From: SZUA-584 sp041656035
Lineage (GTDB): Bacteria; Bacillota; Clostridia; Christensenellales; SZUA-584
DNA length: 42,332 nucleotides
NCBI GenBank assembly: GCA_964586785.1
Contig: CAZPHS010000016.1
Span: forward strand, 1 to 42,332
Reading direction: 5' to 3'
Shown here: in pieces, positions 25,232-32,914 of the stretch
Layout of the letters: each line of letters opens with the position of its first letter
Position numbering within the stretch: position 1 is the first letter of the stretch
Position numbers and translations under genes: made by a program
The notes under the pieces: generated by a model
Seen by the model: only the letters and a program-made list of their open reading frames with translations
Database searches by the model: none
Told to the model about the DNA's origin: nothing

Positions 25232-25612
25232 TCAGCTGTCGTTTATTTCCCGCAGATACTGCTCCAATTTACAAGCCGTCTGTTCGCTTATAGTATGCTC
25301 CATAAGACAGGCGTCCGTTTCCGCCGTGTCAGCGTCAACATTGAGCACGTCTTTTAAAAAAACTGTTATAAGGTCGTTTCTTTTCTTAACGGTTTCGGCA
25401 ATTATTTTACCCAAATCCGTGAGCATTATGGTTCCGTATTTTTGTTTTGTAATGTAACCCAAAGATACAAGCACATTCATAGCGCGGCTAACGCTGGCAC
25501 GCGATACGTTAATTGCCTGCGCGACCTGAAACGAATGAACGGGCTCGCCGTTTTCGGACAGCTCGAGCAATGTTTTTAAATAGTCCTGTATGGACGGCGT
25601 TACTTTTTTCAT
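25232..25612 (-). CDS. DtxR/MntR-family metal-dependent repressor with altered metal ligands
   Basis: 126 residues. An N-terminal winged helix (about 5-62; recognition helix VSRASVSRAMNVL) and a helical dimerisation domain (about 68-126) follow the MntR/DtxR plan, without the SH3-like third domain. Aligned to MntR, D10 is kept but E11 becomes K13 and H77 becomes N79. Aligned to DtxR, the primary-site residues C102, E105 and H106 (DACLMEH) are kept. The ligand set is therefore mixed and one metal site seems lost. It lies 64 bases downstream of the ORP-like operon on the same strand and may regulate it or a metal uptake system elsewhere. No strong ribosome binding site precedes the ATG. Confidence 0.85.
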   Translation of the reverse strand: MKKVTPSIQDYLKTLLELSENGEPVHSFQVAQAINVSRASVSRAMNVLVSLGYITKQKYGTIMLTDLGKIIAETVKKRNDLITVFLKDVLNVDADTAETDACLMEHTISEQTACKLEQYLREINDS

Positions 25613-25676
25613 GGCAATCTGATTATCGGTCTACCCTAATAAGTATCACGTCGTAAATAGCTTTAGTTCCGAAAGC

Positions 25677-26060
25677 TTAATCATGGGGATGGTCGCATAC
25701 CGTTTTCTCGACGCCGAATCCGCGCCCCGCGCCCGGGCTGCACAGGCTTTCCGCGCCCTTTAAAGCGCCCGACGCCAGCTTGTTTACAGCCGTATCCACC
25801 GAACAGTCTATGCCGGCCAACACTTCTATTCCGTACCGGCAAAAAAGCTCCGCCGCCCTTGCGCCTATTCCGCCGCACACAACTTTCTCCGCGCCCTTTT
25901 TGTGCAAAAACTCGGGTATGGCGCCCGGGGCATGGCCGGGGTTGGCCGCCAGCTCTCTTTTTATAACCTTACCGCCCTCTATTCTAACCAGAGTATACCC
26001 CTGGCACCTTCCAAAATGAGGCGATACACTCTCATTATCCGTTGCTATCGCAATTAACAT
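25677..26060 (-). CDS. NifX/NifB-family (dinitrogenase iron-molybdenum cofactor binding) protein
   Basis: 127 residues with the NifX/ORP-type fold: MLIAIATDNESVSPHFGRCQGYTL begins the domain and is followed by GAEKVVCGGIGARAAELF and AGIDCSVDTAVNKL. Family members bind iron-molybdenum or molybdenum-copper clusters. The C-terminal tail is Gly/Cys/His-rich (SLCSPGAGRG...VCDHPHD) and could add metal ligands. Last gene of a four-gene operon, overlapping the preceding ATPase by 7 bases, with GAGGAGG at the start. No nitrogenase genes are visible, so a role in nitrogen fixation is unlikely. Confidence 0.88.
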   Translation of the reverse strand: MLIAIATDNESVSPHFGRCQGYTLVRIEGGKVIKRELAANPGHAPGAIPEFLHKKGAEKVVCGGIGARAAELFCRYGIEVLAGIDCSVDTAVNKLASGALKGAESLCSPGAGRGFGVEKTVCDHPHD

Positions 26061-26929
26061 ATTTCCTCCTCAGTCTTTGTAAGACATTTTTTTAGTTCTT
26101 CCCAAAAATTTTCTATCTGACACGCAACCTCCGTAAGTCCCGCTTCAAGCGGCGTTTTCAGCGATTGAAGGGCGCGCACAATTGCCGGTTCAAACTTAAT
26201 TTTCCCTATAACGGGAAAACCGTTTTCTTCGCATTCGCTTTCAATCTCACAAGCGATTGCGGTATTTAAATCATACTTGTTTATGCACACATAAGCCGGT
26301 ATTCCAAAATGACGGGTTAAGCCGAGCACTCTTATCAAGTCGCTTTTACCCGACTTTGTCGGTTCGCACACAGCCACCGCCGCGTCCGCTCCCGTTATCG
26401 AAGCTATTACCGTACACCCTATTCCGGGCGAGCCGTCAATAAGCGCCCATGCCTCGCCGTTATAAAACTCCGGCAGATTCTCCTTAACCTTTGTAACCAG
26501 TTTGCCCGACCCTTCCTCGCCTATGTCAAGCAGCGCGTGTGAAAATGTTCCTCGATTGGTGTTATCCACATAAGCTTCTCCGGTTTTGACATCAACCAGT
26601 GAAATAGCGTTTTGAGGGCACACAAGAGCACATGCCCCGCAGCCTTCACAGTTTGCCGGAATAATCCGTATATCCTCGGTTATGGCGTCGAATCGGCAGA
26701 CGCTTTTGCACCGTTCGCATGGTACGCATAAATTAGGGTCTATCAACGCTTGTTTCGCGCCGTAGTAATGTTCCGCTTTGCGCCTCTCCCCCGGTATTAT
26801 AAGGTGCAGGTTAGGAGCGTCCACATCGCAGTCCGCAATTATTTTGCTTTCAACCAACAGGCTTAACGAGGCGACAAGAGTGCTTTTCCCCGTTCCTCCT
26901 TTGCCGCTTATAAAAACAATCTGCTTCAT
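26054..26929 (-). CDS. MinD/Mrp-type P-loop ATPase with inserted two-cluster ferredoxin domain (ORP-type), copy 2
   Basis: 291 residues. A deviant Walker A (KGGTGKST, 10-17) opens a MinD/ParA/Mrp ATPase fold. A ferredoxin insert near 60-115 has two cysteine motifs (CVPCERCKSVC and CEGCGACALVC), each able to bind a [4Fe-4S] cluster. The ATPase fold resumes with IDGSPGIGCTV and CEPTKSGKSD. In Desulfovibrio, paired proteins of this type belong to the ORP complex around a molybdenum-copper protein of the NifX family. Start and stop overlap the preceding gene as ATGA. Confidence 0.9.
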   Translation of the reverse strand: MKQIVFISGKGGTGKSTLVASLSLLVESKIIADCDVDAPNLHLIIPGERRKAEHYYGAKQALIDPNLCVPCERCKSVCRFDAITEDIRIIPANCEGCGACALVCPQNAISLVDVKTGEAYVDNTNRGTFSHALLDIGEEGSGKLVTKVKENLPEFYNGEAWALIDGSPGIGCTVIASITGADAAVAVCEPTKSGKSDLIRVLGLTRHFGIPAYVCINKYDLNTAIACEIESECEENGFPVIGKIKFEPAIVRALQSLKTPLEAGLTEVACQIENFWEELKKCLTKTEEEIC

Positions 26930-27756
26930 GACGCCGCTCCCGCTTTTATTGAGTTAAATAACTTAATAAACTTTTCTTTATATGTTTTGTCCATGTGTAC
27001 CGGCAGTATCCCCCTTGAGTAATTCTCCGCAATTCTTCGCTCATACGGTATTTCCATAAGCACCGCTATGTTATGCCGCGCGCAATACTGCTGTATGCTT
27101 TTATCGCTGTCCATAGCCTTGTTGATAACAACGCCAAAACGTATGCCCATTTTTTTAACGAGCGCCGCCGCTATCTTTAAGTCGTGCAGCCCGAACGGCG
27201 TCGGCTCGGTGACAAGCACGCAAAAATCAGTGCCGCTGATTGTTTTTACCACAGTGCATGAAGCCCCGGGGGTACAGTCAAGTATAACGGGAATGTCATT
27301 GCGCATCATCTGCTTTAGCTTGTTGATAACCGGTATAGTAATAAACTCTCCTATATTAAGCTTACCCTGCAAAAACATACCGTTATCGCCGGATTCTATT
27401 ACTCCCGTTTGCCTTGGCGCTTCGTAAACGGCGTTTTTCGTACAAGCAATGCCGCACGCGCCGCAATGATGGCACAGCTCGGGAAAAATAATCACCTTGC
27501 GCTTCACAACCGCTATAGCGTTAAACATACACGCCCTCGCGCAATCCCCGCAGCCGTCGCACTTATCCTCTTTTACCTCGGGTATCTGCACATAGACGGG
27601 CGTTTCGCTTTCTATACGAGGGTTTAGGAACAGCGCGCCGTTTGGCTCTTCAACATCGCAGTCTATATACTGGCATTGGCCGACAGCCGCCGCGAGGCTT
27701 GCGGATACAGTTGTTTTTCCTGTGCCGCCTTTACCGCTTAACACCGCTATTTTCAA
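26926..27756 (-). CDS. MinD/Mrp-type P-loop ATPase with inserted two-cluster ferredoxin domain (ORP-type), copy 1
   Basis: 276 residues, paralogous to the next gene. Walker A is KGGTGKTT (9-16), the ferredoxin insert has CDGCGDCARAC and CHHCGACGIAC, and ATPase residues resume at LDCTPGASCTV and TEPTPFGLHDL. The start is TTG (27756-27754), supported by AAGGGG 7 bases upstream. It is 3 bases after the first NifX-family gene. Two such ATPases in tandem between two NifX-family proteins is the typical ORP-type arrangement; they may act as a heterodimer in metal-cluster handling. Confidence 0.9.
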   Translation of the reverse strand: MKIAVLSGKGGTGKTTVSASLAAAVGQCQYIDCDVEEPNGALFLNPRIESETPVYVQIPEVKEDKCDGCGDCARACMFNAIAVVKRKVIIFPELCHHCGACGIACTKNAVYEAPRQTGVIESGDNGMFLQGKLNIGEFITIPVINKLKQMMRNDIPVILDCTPGASCTVVKTISGTDFCVLVTEPTPFGLHDLKIAAALVKKMGIRFGVVINKAMDSDKSIQQYCARHNIAVLMEIPYERRIAENYSRGILPVHMDKTYKEKFIKLFNSIKAGAAS

Positions 27757-27759
27757 TTT

Positions 27760-28125
27760 CTATCCCCTTAAGCCGTAATGGCGCGGCGCCGACGACGTTA
27801 TCTTCTCAAGCGAGCCTTTTTTAAACAGCTCCGCGTTTTCTTTTACGGTAACGTCTTTACCGTAATATACTTCTATGCCCGCCGCACTAAGCACTTTGCC
27901 GGCGTTAGGCCCCACATTGCCCGTGATTACGGCCTTAACATTTTTATCCGCGACCGTTTGGGCGGCGGAAATTCCCGCGCCTCCCGAGGCCGCCGCCGCC
28001 GCGTTGTCTAAAAACTCATATTTCATTGTTTCCGTATCAATAATGGCAAAACAGGCCGCCCTGCCAAACCTTTGATCCATCCGGCTTTCCATATCGCTTC
28101 CGGCCGCCGATATCGCAATGACCAC
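27760..28125 (-). CDS. NifX/NifB-family (ORP-like) metal-cluster binding protein
   Basis: 121 residues. The sequence VIAISAAGSDMESRMDQRFGR, followed by AVITGNVGPNAGKVLSAAGI, is typical of the dinitrogenase cofactor-binding/orange-protein family. The start is GTG (28125-28123), because GGAGG (28137-28133) stands 7 bases upstream; an in-frame ATG 25 codons earlier lies across the promoter and cannot be translated from that transcript. First gene of the ORP-like operon. The cluster it binds is unknown. Confidence 0.88.
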   Translation of the reverse strand: MVIAISAAGSDMESRMDQRFGRAACFAIIDTETMKYEFLDNAAAAASGGAGISAAQTVADKNVKAVITGNVGPNAGKVLSAAGIEVYYGKDVTVKENAELFKKGSLEKITSSAPRHYGLRG

Positions 28126-28137
28126 AATAATACCTCC

Positions 28138-28169
28138 AAATAGTTTTAGTTTTATACCCAAAACTATTT
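28138..28169 (-). promoter_or_regulatory. Inverted-repeat operator candidate of the ORP-like operon
   Basis: Perfect 10-bp arms, AAATAGTTTT (28138-28147) and AAAACTATTT (28160-28169), flank a 12-base centre and overlap the -10 box and start point. A repressor bound here would block transcription. The DtxR-like protein at 25232 is the nearest candidate. Confidence 0.55.
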
Positions 28170-28194
28170 TATACCTATAACGGGCATATGTCAA
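28166..28194 (-). promoter_or_regulatory. Sigma-A promoter of the ORP-like operon
   Basis: On the minus strand a consensus TTGACA (28194-28189) and TAAAAT (28171-28166) lie 17 bases apart, about 40 bases before the GTG start. Confidence 0.78.
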
Positions 28195-28293
28195 TATCAT
28201 TGTAAGCCGTTTATTGTTAACTTATTAAAAAACGCGTGTCCTTGTGTTGTTTGGAAAAAATATTCGCCGCTTATTTAATATATTTGAATTTGA

Positions 28294-28307
28294 AAAACCG
28301 CGGTTTT
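28294..28307. repeat. 14-bp perfect palindrome
   Basis: AAAACCGCGGTTTT, a loopless palindrome between the end of the fab operon and the ORP-like promoter, about 100 bases upstream of that promoter. Possibly a protein-binding site; no other copy was noticed. Confidence 0.4.
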
Positions 28308-28342
28308 GTGCCGCGCCCTTATTTAATAATGTTAAATTCAGC

Positions 28343-28365
28343 AGGGGGCCGCGCCGCAGCCCCCT
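28343..28365 (-). terminator. GC-rich hairpin just after fabZ, probable end of the acc-fab operon
   Basis: AGGGGGC and GCCCCCT arms (7 bp) with a 9-base loop begin five bases after the fabZ stop. There is no clean T tract, so it may protect the 3' end instead of terminating. Confidence 0.5.
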
Positions 28366-28369
28366 CGCG

Positions 28370-28801
28370 CTATTCCGATTCTCCTATAGCGAAAACCAGC
28401 TCGCAGCTTGCCGCAAGCTTTTCGCCCACGTACGCTTTGCCCGTGCCAATACCGACGCCGCCTTTTACCGCGTCGAGCTTTGTTTCCAGCACCAGCGTGT
28501 CTCCCGGCACAACTTTTTCGTAAAACCGAGCGTTTTTTATCTTACCGAGATATGCCAGCTTTCCCGCCATATCAGGCATCACAAGAAGCGTAATTCCGCC
28601 CATTTGCGCCATAGCCTCAATTATAAGCACACCGGGCATTATTTTCTTATCCGAAAAGTGCCCCATAAAGAACCACTCGTTGCCGCTTACGGCTTTTACG
28701 CCCTTTGCCCTAACGCCCGGCTCAACCTCGTCAACCCTGTCTATCATTAAAAACGGCTCTCTGTGCGGCAGTATTTTTTTGATATCTTCAATATTGAGCA
28801 T
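28370..28801 (-). CDS. fabZ: 3-hydroxyacyl-ACP dehydratase FabZ
   Basis: 143 residues, a full-length hot-dog fold enzyme. The catalytic pair is present: H48 in FMGHFSDKKIMPG and E62 in VLIIEAMAQMGG. The HREPFLMIDRV start is also typical of FabZ. It removes water from 3-hydroxyacyl-ACP in each elongation cycle. Last gene of the acc-fab operon, two bases after fabF, with a GAGGA site inside the fabF end. No separate FabA or FabM is present, so how unsaturated chains are made is not shown here. Confidence 0.96.
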   Translation of the reverse strand: MLNIEDIKKILPHREPFLMIDRVDEVEPGVRAKGVKAVSGNEWFFMGHFSDKKIMPGVLIIEAMAQMGGITLLVMPDMAGKLAYLGKIKNARFYEKVVPGDTLVLETKLDAVKGGVGIGTGKAYVGEKLAASCELVFAIGESE

Positions 28802-28803
28802 TA

Positions 28804-30036
28804 TCAGTCCTCTTTCCTTTTCATTACGATACAGGAATTATGCCCGCCAAATCCGAATGAATTACTTAATCCATACAGCGTATCCATCTTTTTTGCTTTG
28901 CCCTTCACATAATCGAGCGTGCAGCCTTCGCCTTCTTCCGAAAGCCCCGCGGTGGGAGGAGCTATACCGGCGTTCAACGCGCAAATTGTCATTATTACCT
29001 CAAATGCGCCCGCCGCTCCAAGCAAATGCCCCGTCATGGATTTGGTTGAGCTGACAAGCAGTTTCTTCGCGTGTTCACCGAAGCACCGCTCAATAGCCTT
29101 GCTTTCCGTAACATCGTTAAGAGGTGTGCTTGTACCGTGCGCGTTAATATACCCTATGTCTTCCGGCGCTATTTGAGCGTCGCGCATGGCCAGCTTCATG
29201 GCCTCTATAGCGTATTTTCCTTCCGACATAGGCGCGGTAATGTGAAACGCGTCGCATGTCTGCGCATAGCCGGCAATCTGTCCGAGAATTTTAGCGCCGC
29301 GTTTTCTGGCGTGTTCCTCGCTTTCTATAAGCAAAAACGCCGCGCCTTCGCTCATAACAAAACCGTCCCTGTCTTTGTCAAAGGGTATGCTTGCCCTCTT
29401 TGGGTCTGTGGCTTCGGAAAGCGCCTGCATCTGGTGAAAGCCCTGCACCGCAAGCTCGTTCATCGCCGATTCAACGCCGCCAACCAGCATGGCGTCCGCG
29501 CGTCCTTCCCTTACGGCATAAAACGCGTGGCCAACCGCGTCCGCGCTGGAAGAACATGCCGTAACAATGCTAAGGCACGGTCCGTGAAGGCCAAATCGCA
29601 TTGCTATAATGCCCGCGGTGGTGTTAATAATGGCCTTGGGTATAAAAAGAGAGGAAATTGCCCTTGGCCCCTGCTGTTTCATTTCGTCATACTGACTGCA
29701 TATAATATCAAGACCGCCTATCCCGCAGCCAAGAACAACGCCTATGCGGTTTTCATCAAAGCTTTCCATTCCGCTTTGCTCCCACGCCTGTATGGCCGCC
29801 ACAACGGCAAGCTGCGTAAACCGCTCCATGCGGTTTGCCTCGCGCTTTGATATGTAGCCGTTCGGGTCAAAACCCTTAACCGTGCCGGCGACGCTTATTC
29901 CGGTATATTCCGTATCAAAACATTCCGCTTTGCTTATGCCGCATTCTCCGGCCGCGGCGGCGCGGAACGAATCCTCCACATTGAGCCCAAGGGGAGAAAC
30001 CGCCCCCATGCCCGTTATAAACACTCTGTTACTCAT
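28804..30036 (-). CDS. fabF: 3-oxoacyl-ACP synthase II FabF
   Basis: 410 residues, the usual FabF length. The Cys-His-His triad is intact: C161 in IVTACSSSADA, H300 in NAHGTSTPLND, and H337 in STKSMTGHLLGAAGA with supporting K332. It condenses malonyl-ACP with growing acyl-ACP chains. The ATG has GGAGG eight or so bases upstream. It lies 22 bases after fabG and two bases before fabZ. Confidence 0.97.
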   Translation of the reverse strand: MSNRVFITGMGAVSPLGLNVEDSFRAAAAGECGISKAECFDTEYTGISVAGTVKGFDPNGYISKREANRMERFTQLAVVAAIQAWEQSGMESFDENRIGVVLGCGIGGLDIICSQYDEMKQQGPRAISSLFIPKAIINTTAGIIAMRFGLHGPCLSIVTACSSSADAVGHAFYAVREGRADAMLVGGVESAMNELAVQGFHQMQALSEATDPKRASIPFDKDRDGFVMSEGAAFLLIESEEHARKRGAKILGQIAGYAQTCDAFHITAPMSEGKYAIEAMKLAMRDAQIAPEDIGYINAHGTSTPLNDVTESKAIERCFGEHAKKLLVSSTKSMTGHLLGAAGAFEVIMTICALNAGIAPPTAGLSEEGEGCTLDYVKGKAKKMDTLYGLSNSFGFGGHNSCIVMKRKED

Positions 30037-30058
30037 AAGCCCTCCTGCCCCGTATAAA

Positions 30059-30793
30059 TTATATAATCATTCCGCCGTCCACCACCAGAACCTGTCCGGT
30101 GATGTACGACGCGTTTTCGCCGCAAAGGAAGCCCGCAAGCGCCGCCACGTCCTCCGGCGTACCAAGCCGACGCAAAGGTATGGCTTCCATAAGCTTTTTA
30201 CGCGTATCCTCGCTCAGCTCATCCGTCATCGCGGTTGCAATAAACCCGGGAGCTATAGCGTTAACGCAAACCCCGCGAGACGCGATTTCCTTGGCGCACG
30301 CTTTGGTAAACCCTATAATGGCCGCCTTTGACGCCGCGTAATTCGTCTGCCCCGCGTTGCCGGTTAAGCCTACAACCGATGTGATGTTTACTATTCTGCC
30401 CCGCCTGGCTTTTGCCATATGCGCGACGGCCGCGCGCGTACAGTAAAAGCAGCTGTCCATATTTGTGCGCATAACCTCAAAATACTGCTCATCCGTCATA
30501 CGCATAAGCAGACCGTCTTTTGTCGTCCCCGCGTTGTTGACAAGCGCATAAATGCCGCCAAGCTTTTCAATACACCGCGCGACAAGAGACGCGCACTGCT
30601 CCGGTTCGGATAAATCCGCTTTTATTGCCGCCGCGCGCCCGCCCCGCGCCCGTATCTTTTCCATAAGCTCCATTGCTTTGCTTTCCCCGCGGTTATAATG
30701 CAGCGCAATATCAAAACCGTCCTGCGCCAGCTTTAAACAAATGGCTTGGCCTATACCTCCGGACGCCCCCGTAACTAATGCCACACTGTTCAT
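30059..30793 (-). CDS. fabG: 3-oxoacyl-ACP reductase FabG
   Basis: 244 residues, a classical short-chain dehydrogenase. It has the cofactor loop TGASGGIG (8-15), NNAG (86-89) and catalytic S139, Y152 and K156 (NYAASK). NADPH-dependent reduction of 3-oxoacyl-ACP is its role in the cycle. Its ATG overlaps the fabD stop (ATGA), so translation is coupled to fabD. Confidence 0.96.
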   Translation of the reverse strand: MNSVALVTGASGGIGQAICLKLAQDGFDIALHYNRGESKAMELMEKIRARGGRAAAIKADLSEPEQCASLVARCIEKLGGIYALVNNAGTTKDGLLMRMTDEQYFEVMRTNMDSCFYCTRAAVAHMAKARRGRIVNITSVVGLTGNAGQTNYAASKAAIIGFTKACAKEIASRGVCVNAIAPGFIATAMTDELSEDTRKKLMEAIPLRRLGTPEDVAALAGFLCGENASYITGQVLVVDGGMII

Positions 30794-31710
30794 TTTTCAC
30801 ACCTTTCTAAAAATTGCTCAAGCGTTTGCCTGTCCCGCACCGAATAAACCTCCGCGTTCTTGCCGACGCGGCGCTTTAACAGCTTTGAAAGCACCGCCGA
30901 GGGGCCAACCTCTACAAAGCGCCCAACACCCTGCGAGAGCATGTGCTCCACGCAATCGTTCCAGCGTACCATTTCGCACATCTGCCTCGCCAGCAAACCG
31001 CGGATATCGCTGTCTTTATTATAAGGGCTTCCAAGAACATTTGAATAAACGGTGCGGCGCATACCAAAAAGCGTTTCGTTCTCAAGCACCGCCGAAAACT
31101 CCCGCGCCGCCGATGAAAGCAACGGCGCGTGTGACGGCACTTTTACGTCAAGCATAGTAACCATCGCCGCGCCTTTTTCTTCAAACAAACATTTTATTTT
31201 TTCTAAATCATCATTTTTGCCGGCTATTACGGTTTGAAACTCCGACAAATGATTCGCCGCGTAGGCATCGCTAAAGTCTTTTATAGCCTCTTGAACCTGA
31301 TTAATTGTAAAGCCTATAACCGAGAGCATACCGCCCGCTCCCGCCGGATACGCGCCGTCCATAATTTTGCCCCTTATCATAACAAGACGTGCGCACCGCC
31401 CGGCGTGAAAAACTCCGGCCGAGCACAGCGCGCCGTATTCGCCGAGAGATAACCCCGCGCAAAACTGCGGAATAATTCCTTTGTTTTGAAGAACGCCAAA
31501 CAGCGAGACGCTGTGCGCGAATATAGCCGGCTGCACAGTCTCGCTTTGATCCATTCCGCGCCCTTCAAAGCACGCGGCTTTTAAATCTTTCCCCGACCCT
31601 TGTTGGCATTTATCAAATGTGCTTTTATAATCGGTATAATAATCGTATAAGTCCAACCCCATGCCAACCGTTTGCGCTCCCTGTCCGGGGAACAAGAAGG
31701 CCGTCTTCAC
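30790..31710 (-). CDS. fabD: Malonyl-CoA:ACP transacylase FabD
   Basis: 306 residues. FPGQGAQ begins at residue 8, and the nucleophile S88 lies in AGLSLGEYGAL, a GLSLG form of the usual GHSLG that I believe also occurs in other clostridial FabD proteins. The partner histidine is H194 (VPSHAPL). It loads malonyl groups onto ACP. The start is GTG (31710-31708) behind an AGAGG site, 15 bases after fabK. Confidence 0.95.
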   Translation of the reverse strand: MKTAFLFPGQGAQTVGMGLDLYDYYTDYKSTFDKCQQGSGKDLKAACFEGRGMDQSETVQPAIFAHSVSLFGVLQNKGIIPQFCAGLSLGEYGALCSAGVFHAGRCARLVMIRGKIMDGAYPAGAGGMLSVIGFTINQVQEAIKDFSDAYAANHLSEFQTVIAGKNDDLEKIKCLFEEKGAAMVTMLDVKVPSHAPLLSSAAREFSAVLENETLFGMRRTVYSNVLGSPYNKDSDIRGLLARQMCEMVRWNDCVEHMLSQGVGRFVEVGPSAVLSKLLKRRVGKNAEVYSVRDRQTLEQFLERCEK

Positions 31711-31725
31711 CCCATCACCTCTTTT

Positions 31726-32673
31726 TCACAATTGACCGAACACCGCGCGCCCAATGCCGCGCAGACACTCCTCGTCAAAAATATCGGCTATAATTTGCGC
31801 CGCGGGCTGTATTTTATCTAACATGCACGCGCACTGACCGGCCATAAAAGAGCCCGTTTCCCTATCGCCGTGCAATACCGCCCTTTGCAGCGACCCCTCG
31901 CCGTACCTTTCTATTTTTTCTGCCGCGTTCTCCTCGTATTCCATGCTTGCAAGCTTCCGTGAAAAAGGGCTTAGCAGCAGCCTTACGGGATGCCCCGTTA
32001 CGCGCCCCGTAACCTTGCTGTCAATATCCTTTGCTTTTATAATGCGCGCCTTATAATCCTTATGGGCTGTGCATTCCTCCGCGAGTATAAACCGGGTGCC
32101 AACCTGAACGCCCTTTGCTCCCAGACAAAACGCCGCGGCCGCGGTTTTTGCGTCAAATATTCCGCCTGCCGCCACCACCGGTATGCCGACGCTGCGGACA
32201 ATATCAGGCACAAGCACCATTGTGGTTAACTCCCCTATGTGCCCGCCCGCTTCGCTTCCCTCCGCTATCAGAAAATCAGCGCCCGCTTTTTGCATCCTTA
32301 AAGCCAAAGCGCGGCTTGGCACAACCGGCGCGACCGTAATCCCCGCGCTTTTCCACCGCTCAACATATTTTGCCGGATTTCCCGCTCCGGTGATTACCAC
32401 CGGCACGCGCTGTTTTTCGGCCAGCGCCGCGATTTCATCAACATATGGGCTTAGCAGCATTATGTTAAGACCGAAAGCTTTATCCGTCTTTTCGCGTACA
32501 AGACGTATCTGCGTTTCAACCCATTCCGGCGGCGCGTTGCCCGCCGCGATAACTCCAAGACCTCCGGCGACGGATACGGCGGCGGCAAGGTTCGCGTCGG
32601 AAACCCACGCCATACCGCCCTGTATTACCGGATAATCAATGTGAAGCAGTTCGCATATACTGCCTTTAAGCAT
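31726..32673 (-). CDS. fabK: Enoyl-ACP reductase II FabK (FMN-dependent)
   Basis: 315 residues, a nitronate-monooxygenase-like flavoprotein barrel. The YPVIQGGMAWVSDANLAAAV start, catalytic H145 in EGSEAGGHIGE and the FMN phosphate region VVAAGGIFDAKTAAA identify FabK. It performs the last reduction of the elongation cycle in many Firmicutes and replaces FabI, so the organism is expected to be less sensitive to FabI-directed inhibitors such as triclosan. I use the ATG at 32673, with AAGGG upstream, over a TTG five codons earlier. The start overlaps the end of acpP by 8 bases. Confidence 0.95.
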   Translation of the reverse strand: MLKGSICELLHIDYPVIQGGMAWVSDANLAAAVSVAGGLGVIAAGNAPPEWVETQIRLVREKTDKAFGLNIMLLSPYVDEIAALAEKQRVPVVITGAGNPAKYVERWKSAGITVAPVVPSRALALRMQKAGADFLIAEGSEAGGHIGELTTMVLVPDIVRSVGIPVVAAGGIFDAKTAAAAFCLGAKGVQVGTRFILAEECTAHKDYKARIIKAKDIDSKVTGRVTGHPVRLLLSPFSRKLASMEYEENAAEKIERYGEGSLQRAVLHGDRETGSFMAGQCACMLDKIQPAAQIIADIFDEECLRGIGRAVFGQL

Positions 32674-32896
32674 CCTTTTTCCCTTCAAGATAAGCCAAAA
32701 GCTGCCCGACCGTTGTTAATTCTTTAACATCATCGTTGGGTATTTTGATTCCGGTTTGTTTTTCAAGATCAATCAGCATCTCAACCATATCAAGCGAATC
32801 CATCTCAAAATCTTCGACAAACCGTGAATCCATGGTGATGTCTTGTTCTTTCAAATCAAGCTGTTCCACAAGATTTTTAATAATTAGTTCTTTCAT
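32666..32896 (-). CDS. acpP: Acyl carrier protein
   Basis: 76 residues, acidic and helical. S34 in the EMDSLDMVEML motif is the attachment site for 4'-phosphopantetheine. It carries all intermediates of the pathway encoded around it. A clear GGAGG site precedes the ATG by 8 bases, fitting the high expression ACP needs. It lies between fabH and fabK. Confidence 0.96.
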   Translation of the reverse strand: MKELIIKNLVEQLDLKEQDITMDSRFVEDFEMDSLDMVEMLIDLEKQTGIKIPNDDVKELTTVGQLLAYLEGKKDA

Positions 32897-32914
32897 ACTT
32901 TTGTCCTCCGAATT

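Noticed and set aside
25677..28125. Nitrogen-fixation genes
   Set aside because: NifX-family domains occur in many non-fixing anaerobes. No nifHDK, nifB or nifEN is seen, and the MinD-ferredoxin pair fits ORP-type systems better.
29071..29850. A long plus-strand frame opposite fabF
   Set aside because: It is a composition shadow of the well-supported fabF on the other strand. The same holds for the antisense frames over pepM (14909-15724), the UPF0261 gene and pckG.
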